This document shows positions 1-5,350 of a DNA stretch of 5,732 nucleotides, piece by piece. The number at the start of each line of letters is the position of its first letter. The first letter of the stretch is position 1. A program made the position numbers and the translations under genes. This stretch comes from Flavonifractor sp963557075 (GTDB lineage Bacteria > Bacillota > Clostridia > Oscillospirales > Oscillospiraceae), in contig CAUWDA010000090.1 of NCBI GenBank assembly GCA_963557075.1, positions 1 to 5,732 on the forward strand, written 5' to 3'. The notes under the pieces are model-generated. The model was not told where the DNA came from, made no database searches, and saw only the letters and a program-made list of their open reading frames with translations.

Positions 1-114
1 TATTTTTCTCATATTCCCCATTCTACTATAAAATCTTTATTTTGGACACTCCCCGTACATCCTCCCTATTCCATTTTGGCTGACGAATCCCAACACTGTC
101 GAGTTCACTCCATA

Positions 115-143
115 TTGATGGCGGTATAAAAATATGGTAAAGT
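115..143 (+). promoter_or_regulatory. Possible weak promoter for the small membrane protein gene
   Basis: TTGATG at 115-120 and TAAAGT at 138-143 are separated by 17 bases and lie about 45 bases upstream of the ATG at 188. Each hexamer matches the sigma-A consensus at 4 of 6 positions. The surrounding DNA is AT-rich, so chance matches are likely. The rest of bases 1-187 shows no gene that I can support. Confidence 0.3.
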
Positions 144-187
144 AAAATAGAACAATAACCTTGAGTTTGGCAAAGGAGTGTGATTGT

Positions 188-424
188 ATGAAAGATCATT
201 ACATCTCCACCAAAAGTATTTATATCGCGTGGGTACTCGCCTTAACAATAAGTTATTGGTTTTTTATTGCCGTTGTTTTATTTGTCATCCGGTATGAGGT
301 TTTCAGCTCTAAAGTGTTACGCTGTCCAAATTGCAACAGAGCATATTCGTTGATCAGGCTCACATCTGCAATAAATCATCCCTGCCAATGTAATTGCGGC
401 AACCGTATAGCAATACACAAGTAA
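188..424 (+). CDS. Small membrane protein with cysteine-rich, zinc-ribbon-like tail (hypothetical)
   Basis: This encodes a 78-residue protein of unknown function. Residues about 11-35 form one strongly hydrophobic segment (IYIAWVLALTISYWFF and onward), consistent with a single transmembrane helix. The C-terminal part has CPNC at 46-49 and a CQCNCG cluster at 66-71, a spacing that could hold one zinc ion. The start is the ATG at 188 because AAGGAG at 173-178 lies 9 bases before it. An in-frame TTG at 161 lacks such a site. The gene stands alone and ends about 30 bases before a strong terminator. Its base composition is much more AT-rich than that of the genes to the right, which may mean a different origin. 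I do not recognise the family. The membrane helix and cysteines are visible; zinc binding is inferred. Confidence 0.7.
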   Translation: MKDHYISTKSIYIAWVLALTISYWFFIAVVLFVIRYEVFSSKVLRCPNCNRAYSLIRLTSAINHPCQCNCGNRIAIHK

Positions 425-454
425 GTAAATCCCGGTTTATCAGGCTGGTCGCGT

Positions 455-500
455 AAAAAAGCACCTCCCTTCGTCAAAGCGACGGAGGGAGGTGCTTTCT
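455..500. terminator. Bidirectional intrinsic terminator between convergent genes
   Basis: A 15-bp stem (461-475 with 481-495, one G-T wobble) encloses the 5-base loop AAAGC. It is preceded by six A (455-460) and followed by TTTCTT. Read on either strand it gives a GC-rich hairpin followed by a U run, better on the minus strand (U6). It therefore fits termination of both the small gene at 188-424 (+) and the ATPase operon coming from the right (-), whose stop codon lies about 100 bases away. Confidence 0.88.
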
Positions 501-595
501 TGTTCAAATCAGTTCAAAGGGTATAAAGGAAGCATACATCGGCGGCACGGCCTTTTCTCCGGGTCACGGCAACGTCCGGCCGCAGCATACGCCCC

Positions 596-2482
596 TCACA
601 GCTTATGGACGAAGAGGGCCCGGATGGCATTGAGGACCGCCAGCACCGTCACACCCACATCGGCAAAGACAGCCAGCCACATATTGGCGAAGCCGGCCGC
701 CCCCAGGGCCAGGCAGGCAAACTTGACAACGAGGGCAAAGACGATGTTCTGATAGACGATCCCGATGCACTTGCGGGAGATCTTGATGGCCTTGGCGATC
801 TTCAGCGGGTCGTCGTCCATCAGCACCACGTCGGCGGCCTCGATGGCGGCGTCGGAGCCCATGGCCCCCATGGCGATGCCGACGTCCGCCCGGGCCAGCA
901 CAGGGGCGTCGTTGACGCCGTCTCCCACAAAAGCCACCTTCTCCTTCTCTCCCCTGCGCTCCAGCAGGTCCTCCACCTTGGACACCTTGTCGGCGGGCAG
1001 CAGCTCGCTGTACACCTGGTCCACGCCCAGCTGGGAGGCTACCGCCCGCGCCACAGGCTCGGCGTCGCCGGTGAGCATAACGGTCTGCTTCACCCCCGCG
1101 GCCCGCAGCTGCTGAATAGCCGCCTGGGCATGCTCCTTCACCACGTCGGAAATAACGATGTGTCCCGCATAGGTCCCGTCCACCGCCATGTGGATGATGG
1201 TACCCGTCTGGCGGCAGGGAACGGGTGTGATGCCCAGCCGCTCCATCAGCCTGCCGTTGCCGGCGGCCACCGGAACGCCGTCCACCCTGGCGGTGACGCC
1301 GTTGCCGCTGATCTCCTGAATGTCGGTGACCCGGCTGCGGTCGATCTCCCGTCCATAGGCCCGCTGGAGACTCTTGCTGATGGGGTGGGAGGAGGCGCTC
1401 TCCGCCAGGGCGGCGTACTCCAGCAGCTGCTCCTGGCTCATCTGGTTATGGTGGACGCCATTGACTTCAAACACGCCCCGGGTGAGGGTGCCCGTCTTGT
1501 CAAAGACCACACACCGGACCTTGGAGAGGGTCTCCAGATAGTTGGAGCCCTTGATGAGCACCCCCTCCTTGCCGGCCCCGCCCAGGCCGGCAAAGAAGCT
1601 CAGGGGGATGCTGATGACCAGAGCGCAGGGGCAGCTGATGACCAGGAAGGTGAGCGCCCGGTAGATCCAGGTGCTCCACCCCGGCGCCAGCCCCAGAAAC
1701 ATCGTCCGCACCAGCGGGGGCAGCAGGGCAAGGGCAAGGGCGGCGCAGCAGACCGCCGGGGTGTAGACCCGGGCGAATCTGGCAATAAAGTGCTCAGACT
1801 TGGACTTACGGGAGGAGGCGTTCTCCACCAGATCCAGGATCTTTGAGACGGTAGACTCCCCAAAGTCCCTGGTGGTGCGGATCTTCAGCACGCCGGTCAT
1901 ATTGATGCAGCCGCTGACGACCTCTTCCCCCGCCTGGATCTCCCGGGGCAGGCTCTCGCCGGTGAGGGCGCTGGTGTTCAGGGTGGAGTTCCCCTCCACC
2001 ACCTGGCCGTCCAGTGGGACCTTCTCGCCGGGCTGGACAACGATGACGCTGCCCACGGCCACCTCCTCCGGGTCCACCTGCTCCAGCTTGCCGTCCCGCT
2101 CCACATTTGCATAATCCGGACGGATGTCCATCAGGGCGCTGATGTTCCTCCGGCTCTTGCCCACGGCGCAGCGCTGAAACAGCTCCCCCACCTGATAAAA
2201 CAGCATCACCGCAATGGCCTCGGTGTAGTCGCCGCTGCGGGAATAGATGGCCAGGGCAAAGGCGCCGATGGTGGCCACCGCCATCAGGAAGTTCTCGTCA
2301 AAGACCTGCCGGTTCCAGATCCCCCTGCCCGCCTTTCTCAGGACGTCGGCGCCGATCAGCAGATAGGTCAGCAGGTACAGCGCCAGCCGGAGGGGCCCCT
2401 CCACCGGGAGCCCACCCAGAACGACCATCAGGATCGACGTCAGGATGATCCGGGCGAGCATTTTCTTCTGTTTTTTGTTCAT
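596..2482 (-). CDS. cadA: P1B-2-type heavy metal efflux ATPase (Zn/Cd/Pb, CadA/ZntA-like)
   Basis: This inner-membrane pump exports soft divalent cations by ATP hydrolysis through a phospho-aspartate intermediate. With the start chosen here it has 628 residues. Visible motifs are: two helices near the N-terminus (about 9-46), a further pair at about 64-102, the actuator TGES at 174-177, the metal-site CPC at 284-286, the phosphorylation motif DKTGT with Asp328, the HP of the nucleotide domain at 366-367, TGD at 471-473 and GDGVNDAP at 520-527. Lys587 and Asp608 in the last two helices lie 21 residues apart, as do Lys693 and Asp714 of E. coli ZntA. This supports Zn/Cd/Pb rather than Cu(I) specificity. 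No N-terminal HMA domain is present; that domain is the separate gene just upstream. The ATG at 2482 is preferred because GGAGG lies 9 bases before it. ATG 2488 and TTG 2515 are in-frame alternatives. All catalytic motifs are intact. The exact metal cannot be fixed from sequence. Confidence 0.95.
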   Translation of the reverse strand: MNKKQKKMLARIILTSILMVVLGGLPVEGPLRLALYLLTYLLIGADVLRKAGRGIWNRQVFDENFLMAVATIGAFALAIYSRSGDYTEAIAVMLFYQVGELFQRCAVGKSRRNISALMDIRPDYANVERDGKLEQVDPEEVAVGSVIVVQPGEKVPLDGQVVEGNSTLNTSALTGESLPREIQAGEEVVSGCINMTGVLKIRTTRDFGESTVSKILDLVENASSRKSKSEHFIARFARVYTPAVCCAALALALLPPLVRTMFLGLAPGWSTWIYRALTFLVISCPCALVISIPLSFFAGLGGAGKEGVLIKGSNYLETLSKVRCVVFDKTGTLTRGVFEVNGVHHNQMSQEQLLEYAALAESASSHPISKSLQRAYGREIDRSRVTDIQEISGNGVTARVDGVPVAAGNGRLMERLGITPVPCRQTGTIIHMAVDGTYAGHIVISDVVKEHAQAAIQQLRAAGVKQTVMLTGDAEPVARAVASQLGVDQVYSELLPADKVSKVEDLLERRGEKEKVAFVGDGVNDAPVLARADVGIAMGAMGSDAAIEAADVVLMDDDPLKIAKAIKISRKCIGIVYQNIVFALVVKFACLALGAAGFANMWLAVFADVGVTVLAVLNAIRALFVHKL

Positions 2483-2500
2483 GGGCATATCCCTCCAGGT

Positions 2501-2515
2501 TTGTCTCCAGGACAA
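2501..2515 (-). promoter_or_regulatory. Small hairpin just upstream of the ATPase ribosome binding site
   Basis: TTGTC and GACAA form a 5-bp stem around a 5-base loop, ending about 5 bases before the AACCTGGAGGG ribosome binding site. The element CCTGGAG occurs both here and in the real ribosome binding site. The hairpin is short and may have no role, but it is placed where it could affect ATPase translation. Confidence 0.25.
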
Positions 2516-2539
2516 GGTGTATCATTGGTCCGTTTCCCG

Positions 2540-2574
2540 CAAAAGCGCCCCGCGATCACCGGGCGCGCCCTTTG
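2540..2574 (-). terminator. Intercistronic GC-rich hairpin between HMA gene and ATPase gene
   Basis: On the minus strand, GCGCCC (2566-2561) pairs with GGGCGC (2550-2545) around a 10-base loop, and TTTTG follows directly. An outer CAAA/TTTG pairing (2574-2571 with 2543-2540) is possible across a bulge. The GC stem with a short U run resembles a weak, leaky terminator. It starts 6 bases after the HMA stop codon. It could lower ATPase transcription relative to the HMA protein, or protect the upstream message. The structure is visible; the role is inferred. Confidence 0.45.
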
Positions 2575-2580
2575 CCGCCC

Positions 2581-2799
2581 TTACAGCTCGATCTCACAGT
2601 CAGGCTCCACCTTTCTGCACGCCTTCAGGACATTTTTCATCACGGCCTTGGGGTCCTCCCCCGGCCCGAACTCCACCGTCATCTTCTGGGTCATGAAGTT
2701 GACCGCGGCGTCGGCAACACCGGCGGTCTTTTTCGCCGCGTCCTCCATCAGGTTGGCGCAGTTGGCGCAGTCCACTTCGATCCGATAAGTCTTTTTCAT
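2581..2799 (-). CDS. Stand-alone HMA-domain metal-binding protein
   Basis: This encodes a 72-residue cytosolic protein that consists of a single heavy-metal-associated domain. The motif VDCANC (Asp10, Cys11, Cys14) matches the DCxxC form found in the N-terminal domains of Zn/Cd/Pb pumps such as ZntA, and not the usual MxCxxC of Cu(I) chaperones. Two more cysteines lie at the C-terminus (Cys61, Cys68). It is the first gene of the efflux operon and probably supplies, as a separate chain, the metal-binding domain that the following ATPase lacks. The ATG at 2799 is chosen because AAGGAG lies 8 bases before it. An in-frame TTG at 2820 would place the ribosome binding site inside the gene. A chaperone or metal-buffer role is an inference from family and context. 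Confidence 0.9.
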   Translation of the reverse strand: MKKTYRIEVDCANCANLMEDAAKKTAGVADAAVNFMTQKMTVEFGPGEDPKAVMKNVLKACRKVEPDCEIEL

Positions 2800-2819
2800 C
2801 TCATATTCTCCTTCCGTCA

Positions 2820-2837
2820 ATTAAAAGTTTGTTTAAT
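2820..2837. promoter_or_regulatory. Candidate repressor operator, inverted repeat ATTAAA-N6-TTTAAT
   Basis: Perfect 6-bp arms (2820-2825 and 2832-2837) are separated by 6 bases. The site lies between the predicted transcription start of the efflux operon (about 2844) and its ribosome binding site, a common position for an ArsR-family repressor. GTTTGT also occurs as a direct repeat at 2827-2832 and 2839-2844, 12 bases apart. The region is AT-rich, so the short repeat alone is only modest evidence. Confidence 0.4.
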
Positions 2838-2850
2838 CGTTTGTGCTTAT

Positions 2851-2879
2851 ACTATACGAACCGACCAGCCGAATGTCAA
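2851..2879 (-). promoter_or_regulatory. Strong sigma-A promoter of the HMA-ATPase operon
   Basis: On the minus strand a perfect TTGACA -35 box (2879-2874) is followed by 17 bases and TATAGT (2856-2851), which matches the -10 consensus at 5 of 6 positions. The predicted start is near 2844, giving a leader of about 45 bases before the HMA start codon. A promoter this close to consensus implies that the operon is held off by a repressor, consistent with the ArsR gene transcribed the other way. Confidence 0.85.
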
Positions 2880-2896
2880 CCGCTTCCGCTCATTTC

Positions 2897-2912
2897 TTTC
2901 TGATTTCAGAAA
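2897..2912. repeat. Perfect 7-2-7 inverted repeat in the divergent control region
   Basis: TTTCTGA (2897-2903) and TCAGAAA (2906-2912) are separated by TT. Allowing one mismatch, the symmetry extends to 2894-2915. The site lies about 17 bases upstream of the -35 box of the efflux operon promoter and about 55 bases upstream of the arsR -35 box. It could bind an activator or a dimeric regulator such as the ArsR or AraC protein encoded downstream. It has no U run fitting a terminator for a known gene. Confidence 0.5.
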
Positions 2913-2967
2913 AAATATTTCCGATTGCCGAAATGGGGGGCCGCAGCCGTACAGACGAAAAGCGGCG

Positions 2968-2996
2968 TTTTCAAGCACAGGAAGCTGTGGTATACT
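2968..2996 (+). promoter_or_regulatory. Promoter of the arsR-araC operon, with inverted repeat in its spacer
   Basis: TTTTCA (2968-2973) and TATACT (2991-2996) are 17 bases apart. TG at 2988-2989 forms an extended -10 element that offsets the poor -35 box. The start would be near 3003, about 20 bases before the arsR ATG. A perfect inverted repeat CACAG-GAAG-CTGTG (2976-2989) fills most of the spacer, where a bound repressor would block polymerase. It is a candidate site for autoregulation. Confidence 0.7.
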
Positions 2997-3022
2997 GAAA
3001 CACACAGAAAGGAGGGATCTCC

Positions 3023-3400
3023 ATGCCGTCTGTTCCTGTTTCCCGCGGAGATACCACGGCGGAGCACCCCGGAGGAATGCCGCAGCTGGAAGATTTTCAA
3101 ACGGTCTCCGTCCTCTTCAAGCAGCTCAGCGACGCCAGCCGCCTGCGCATCTTCTGGCTGCTCTGCCACTGCGAGGCCTGCGGCACCGAGCTGGCCGCCA
3201 TGGTGGACATGACGCCCCCGGCGGTGTCCCACCACCTGCGGCTGCTGCGCTCCAGCCATCTCCTGGTCAGCCGCCGGGAGGGCAAAGAGGTCTACTATCG
3301 GGCCGCCGACACCGTCCAGGCCCAGGCTCTCCACCGCATGATCGAAAAGATGGTTGAGATCTCCTGTCCCAGAGACGCGGCAGGTGACCGCCATGGATAA
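3023..3400 (+). CDS. ArsR/SmtB-family metal-sensing transcriptional repressor
   Basis: This encodes a 125-residue winged-helix repressor expected to bind DNA as a dimer and to release it on binding metal. The recognition helix region is the MTPPAVSHHLRLLR stretch at 63-76, followed by the beta-wing VSRREGKEVYYRA at 82-94. Likely metal ligands are Cys48, His49, Cys50 and Cys53 in CHCEAC. Cys53 aligns with Cys58 of CadC, but the position of CadC Cys60 is Thr55. Cys115 near the C-terminus may complete the site. The alpha-5 site of CzrA/SmtB is not preserved: Asp96 is present but the His two positions later is Val98. A thiolate site for Cd, Pb or Zn is therefore likely. The start is supported by AAGGAGG at 3009-3015, 7 bases before ATG. 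Its divergent position makes it the probable regulator of the efflux operon. Confidence 0.93.
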   Translation: MPSVPVSRGDTTAEHPGGMPQLEDFQTVSVLFKQLSDASRLRIFWLLCHCEACGTELAAMVDMTPPAVSHHLRLLRSSHLLVSRREGKEVYYRAADTVQAQALHRMIEKMVEISCPRDAAGDRHG

Positions 3401-4382
3401 AAGCCCTTTTCAGACGCCGAAGCGGCTGCTGGAGCAGTCGGGCAAGGGGACGCTGCGGCGCGTCTCCCTCTTCCCCGGCGTGGAGCTGTCCCGGACCCTG
3501 CTCTGCTCCGAGCAGATCTTCCTGGAGCACGAGGCCCTGTCCGGTATTCTGGAGGTCAACCACTGCCGCAGCGGGCGGATCGGCTGGACCATGGCGGGGG
3601 GAACCTCCATCTATCTGGGCCCCGGAGACCTGGGTATCCACACCATGGACTGCTGCGCCGTGTCCACCATCAGCCTGCCCCTGGGCCACTACGAGGGCAT
3701 CACCGTGGCGCTGGACCTGGAGCGGCTGGCCCGGGAGCCCCTCCCCTTTTTGCGGGAGGCCGGGGTGGACCCCGGCGCGCTTCTGCACAAATTCCGCTCC
3801 AGCGGCGCGCCGCTGGCCCTGCCCGCCGCCCCGGAGATCGCCCACATCTTTGACCCCCTCTACTCCGCTTCGGAGCGGCTGCGCCTCCCCTATTACCGGC
3901 TCAAGGCCCTGGAGCTGCTGCTCTTTCTGGAGGAGCTGGTCCCGGAACGGGAGCCGCAGCTGGGACAGTACCACGCCAAACAGGTGGAGGTCATCAAGGA
4001 GATCCACGCGCTGCTGACCGCCGACCTGCGGCAGCGGCACACCATTGAGGAGCTGTCCCGGAAATATCTCATCAACACCGCCACCCTCAAGGCTGTCTTC
4101 AAGGCGGTGTACAGCCAGCCCATCGGGGCCTATATGAAGGAGTTCCGCCTCCGCCGCGCCATGGATCTGCTGCGGGAGAGCGACAGGAGCATCGCTGAGA
4201 TCGGGGCCCAGGTGGGCTACGAAAGTCAGGGCAACTTCGCCGAGGCCTTCAAGGCCCTGACCCACCTCTCCCCCTCCGCCTACCGCAGAGCCTGTCAAAA
4301 CACAGCCGAAACGGACGGCGCCGTCCCTCCCCTGGCAAAAGGGAGCCACCATACCGCAGATGGTACGCAGCAAACAGAGTGA
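3393..4382 (+). CDS. AraC-family transcriptional regulator
   Basis: This encodes a 329-residue regulator. The C-terminal half carries two helix-turn-helix units: IEELSRKYLINTATLKAVFK and following (about 218-248), and SIAEIGAQVGYESQGNFAEA and following (about 266-299). The NFAEAFK and SPSAYRR signatures are typical of AraC proteins. The N-terminal part (about 1-185) is a sensor domain of no named type, with NHCRSGR at 56-62 and HTMDCC at 83-88. These cysteines and histidines might sense metal or redox state, which is speculation. Its layout recalls clostridial PchR-like AraC proteins. The ATG at 3393 overlaps the arsR stop by 8 bases (ATGGATAA), with a weak AGGTGA 5 bases upstream, so translation is probably coupled to arsR. 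An in-frame TTG at 3354 is less likely. The last 30 residues lie beyond the DNA-binding domain and look disordered. Confidence 0.92.
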   Translation: MDKSPFQTPKRLLEQSGKGTLRRVSLFPGVELSRTLLCSEQIFLEHEALSGILEVNHCRSGRIGWTMAGGTSIYLGPGDLGIHTMDCCAVSTISLPLGHYEGITVALDLERLAREPLPFLREAGVDPGALLHKFRSSGAPLALPAAPEIAHIFDPLYSASERLRLPYYRLKALELLLFLEELVPEREPQLGQYHAKQVEVIKEIHALLTADLRQRHTIEELSRKYLINTATLKAVFKAVYSQPIGAYMKEFRLRRAMDLLRESDRSIAEIGAQVGYESQGNFAEAFKALTHLSPSAYRRACQNTAETDGAVPPLAKGSHHTADGTQQTE

Positions 4383-4538
4383 GGGGGTATGTATGGGATA
4401 TGATGTGAGTTTTCACCCCATCCCGCCGGACGAAATGGGCCCCTGGTACTTTAGAGGTTTTTCTATGGAAGGAAACCCGGGGCAGTTTCTGACTGCTCTG
4501 TTCAAATACAAAAAATTGATCTTGTCCGAAGAAGAGAA

Positions 4539-4558
4539 CACATCCGCCGGCGGATGTG
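4539..4558. repeat. Perfect 20-bp palindrome
   Basis: CACATCCGCC is followed directly by its reverse complement GGCGGATGTG, with no spacer. It lies inside the short ORF and about 24 bases before the terminator stem. A perfect palindrome without a loop suits binding of a symmetric protein dimer or a cruciform. GTCTTTCTTG three bases later is only a poor U run, so it is a weak terminator candidate. Confidence 0.7.
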
Positions 4559-4581
4559 GCGTCTTTCTTGCGGCCTTTTAC

Positions 4582-4630
4582 GCCCTGCGTCAGCCTGTCC
4601 AAACGGCAGTACCTCGCAGGGCCTTTTTCT
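4582..4630 (+). terminator. Intrinsic terminator of the arsR-araC operon
   Basis: GCCCTGCG (4582-4589) and CGCAGGGC (4615-4622) form a perfect 8-bp GC-rich stem around a 25-base loop that may fold further. The stem is followed by CTTTTTCT. The size of the loop is the weak point. The position just after the short ORF suits the end of the plus-strand transcript that begins near 3003. Confidence 0.6.
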
Positions 4631-4635
4631 AGCTT

Positions 4636-4670
4636 CCAAAAAGCGGTCTCTTTAAAGAAGAAAAGACCGC
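4636..4670 (-). terminator. Hairpin with U run on the minus strand
   Basis: GCGGTCT (4643-4649) and AGACCGC (4664-4670) form a perfect 7-bp stem. Three more A-T pairs are possible past a one-base bulge. On the minus strand the stem is followed by TTTTTGG, as in an intrinsic terminator for leftward transcription. No leftward gene is visible to its right, so it may be a relic, an antisense stop or a transcript end of unknown source. On the plus strand it lacks a U run. Confidence 0.5.
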
Positions 4671-4739
4671 CGGAGAGTTCTCCAACTGCGTTTGGGGAGT
4701 TTATTGAGAGAAAGACGGATGAAAGGAATGTGTGGGCGC

Positions 4740-5339
4740 ATGAGCCGAATCGTCGACGAACCCTACTTTACATACAGCGCATACAACGCCCTGACCTCCG
4801 GCATCCAGGTGAAATGCCCCAAGTGCCACGGCGCGGGGGTGGTGACAGCGGATGATGACAACGCCTGCTTCCGGTGCCTGAGCTGTGGCCATCGGGAGAC
4901 CCGCGACCGGACGGTCTACCGCTATGATGTCCATAACCAGTGCAAAAACTGCGGCAGGTACTACCGGGTGGATATTGAAGAGGAATCAAAGCAGCACTTT
5001 CCTGTTCTCCATGTGGCCTGCCCCTATTGCGGGGCAACCATGCCGGGAGAAGTCCACAAGACGGCGGAGGCTTTCTCCTACGCCGCCGAGATTCAGGGCG
5101 GCAAGGACCCCTGGTTCGGCCTGGAGCTGTGGTTTTTGACCTCCTTCCAGGGCAAGCCGGTCTGGGCCCTCAACCGGGAGCATCTGGCCTATCTGATCGA
5201 CTATCTCAGCGCCGATCTGAGGGAAAAGCCGATGGGAAGAGCGAAAAAGACTCAGGCCGACCATCTCCCCACCTTTATGAAAACCGCGAAAAACCGGGAG
5301 CGGATCGTGAAACTGCTGAAGAAATTACAAGAGAAATGA
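4740..5339 (+). CDS. Double zinc-ribbon protein of unknown function (TFIIB-type ribbon-like)
   Basis: This encodes a 199-residue soluble protein. Four CxxC knuckles are visible: CPKC 26-29, CLSC 46-49, CKNC 68-71 and CPYC 94-97. The first two and last two probably form two separate zinc ribbons, as in proteins annotated as TFIIB-type zinc ribbon-containing. A conserved-looking C-terminal part follows: DPWFGLELWF (123-132), WALNREHLAYLIDYLSADLR (142-161) and a basic end with LPTFMKTAKNR (176-186). I recall similar proteins in gut Firmicutes but no assigned function. The start is uncertain. ATG 4740 has AAGGA 12 bases before it, and ATG 4719 and ATG 4728 are alternatives in frame, adding 7 or 4 residues. 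Its stop overlaps the ribosome binding site of the next gene, so the two form an operon. No clear promoter was found upstream. A nucleic-acid-binding role is possible but unproven. Confidence 0.85.
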   Translation: MSRIVDEPYFTYSAYNALTSGIQVKCPKCHGAGVVTADDDNACFRCLSCGHRETRDRTVYRYDVHNQCKNCGRYYRVDIEEESKQHFPVLHVACPYCGATMPGEVHKTAEAFSYAAEIQGGKDPWFGLELWFLTSFQGKPVWALNREHLAYLIDYLSADLREKPMGRAKKTQADHLPTFMKTAKNRERIVKLLKKLQEK

Positions 5340-5350
5340 GGACAAACCTT

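Larger units (their letters stand above)
4393..4632 (+). pseudogene. Short ORF starting MGYDVSFHPI, probably a truncated gene remnant
   Basis: The reading frame gives 79 residues. The start MGYDVSFHPIPPDEMGPWYF resembles, from memory, the N-terminus of longer clostridial proteins of unknown function that begin MGYDVxFHPI. GAGGGGG at 4381-4387 lies 5 bases before the ATG and overlaps the araC stop codon, so it would be the third gene of the arsR-araC transcript. From about residue 48 the frame runs through a 20-bp perfect palindrome and then through the stem, loop and U run of an intrinsic terminator. Real coding sequence rarely does this, so the C-terminal third is probably not native. It may be a decayed gene or a short real peptide with an accidental tail. 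No domain or catalytic motif can be named. Confidence 0.45.

Noticed and set aside
1..12. ATG on the minus strand at base 12 with a G-rich stretch before it, as a possible gene leaving the window to the left
   Set aside because: Only four codons are visible and no well-placed promoter was found, so it cannot be supported.
30..70. Sequence around TTTTGGACACTCCCC resembling an insertion sequence end
   Set aside because: No matching inverted repeat or transposase is visible, and the likeness is only an impression.
502..518. Direct repeat GTTCAAA-N3-GTTCAAA after the bidirectional terminator
   Set aside because: The seven-base repeat is too short to rule out chance and has no link to a promoter or gene.
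492..752. Plus-strand open frame of 86 codons beginning inside the terminator
   Set aside because: It starts within the terminator stem and runs opposite the ATPase 3' end, with no ribosome binding site or family resemblance.
605..1846. Plus-strand open frame of 413 codons antisense to the ATPase gene
   Set aside because: It lies fully opposite a gene with all P-type ATPase motifs. Its product is low-complexity, rich in Gly, His, Asp and Leu, as expected from GC-rich antisense frames.
2800..3022. Riboswitch or small RNA in the divergent region
   Set aside because: The leaders after the two predicted starts are only about 45 and 20 bases long, and no riboswitch-like fold or terminator was seen.
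2572..3357. Plus-strand open frame of 261 codons across the HMA gene, control region and arsR
   Set aside because: It crosses two promoters and two well-supported genes in other frames, and its product has no motif.
3267..4373. Minus-strand open frame of 368 codons antisense to the AraC gene
   Set aside because: It is opposite a clear AraC-family gene and has a Gly/Gln/Val-rich product without recognisable motifs.
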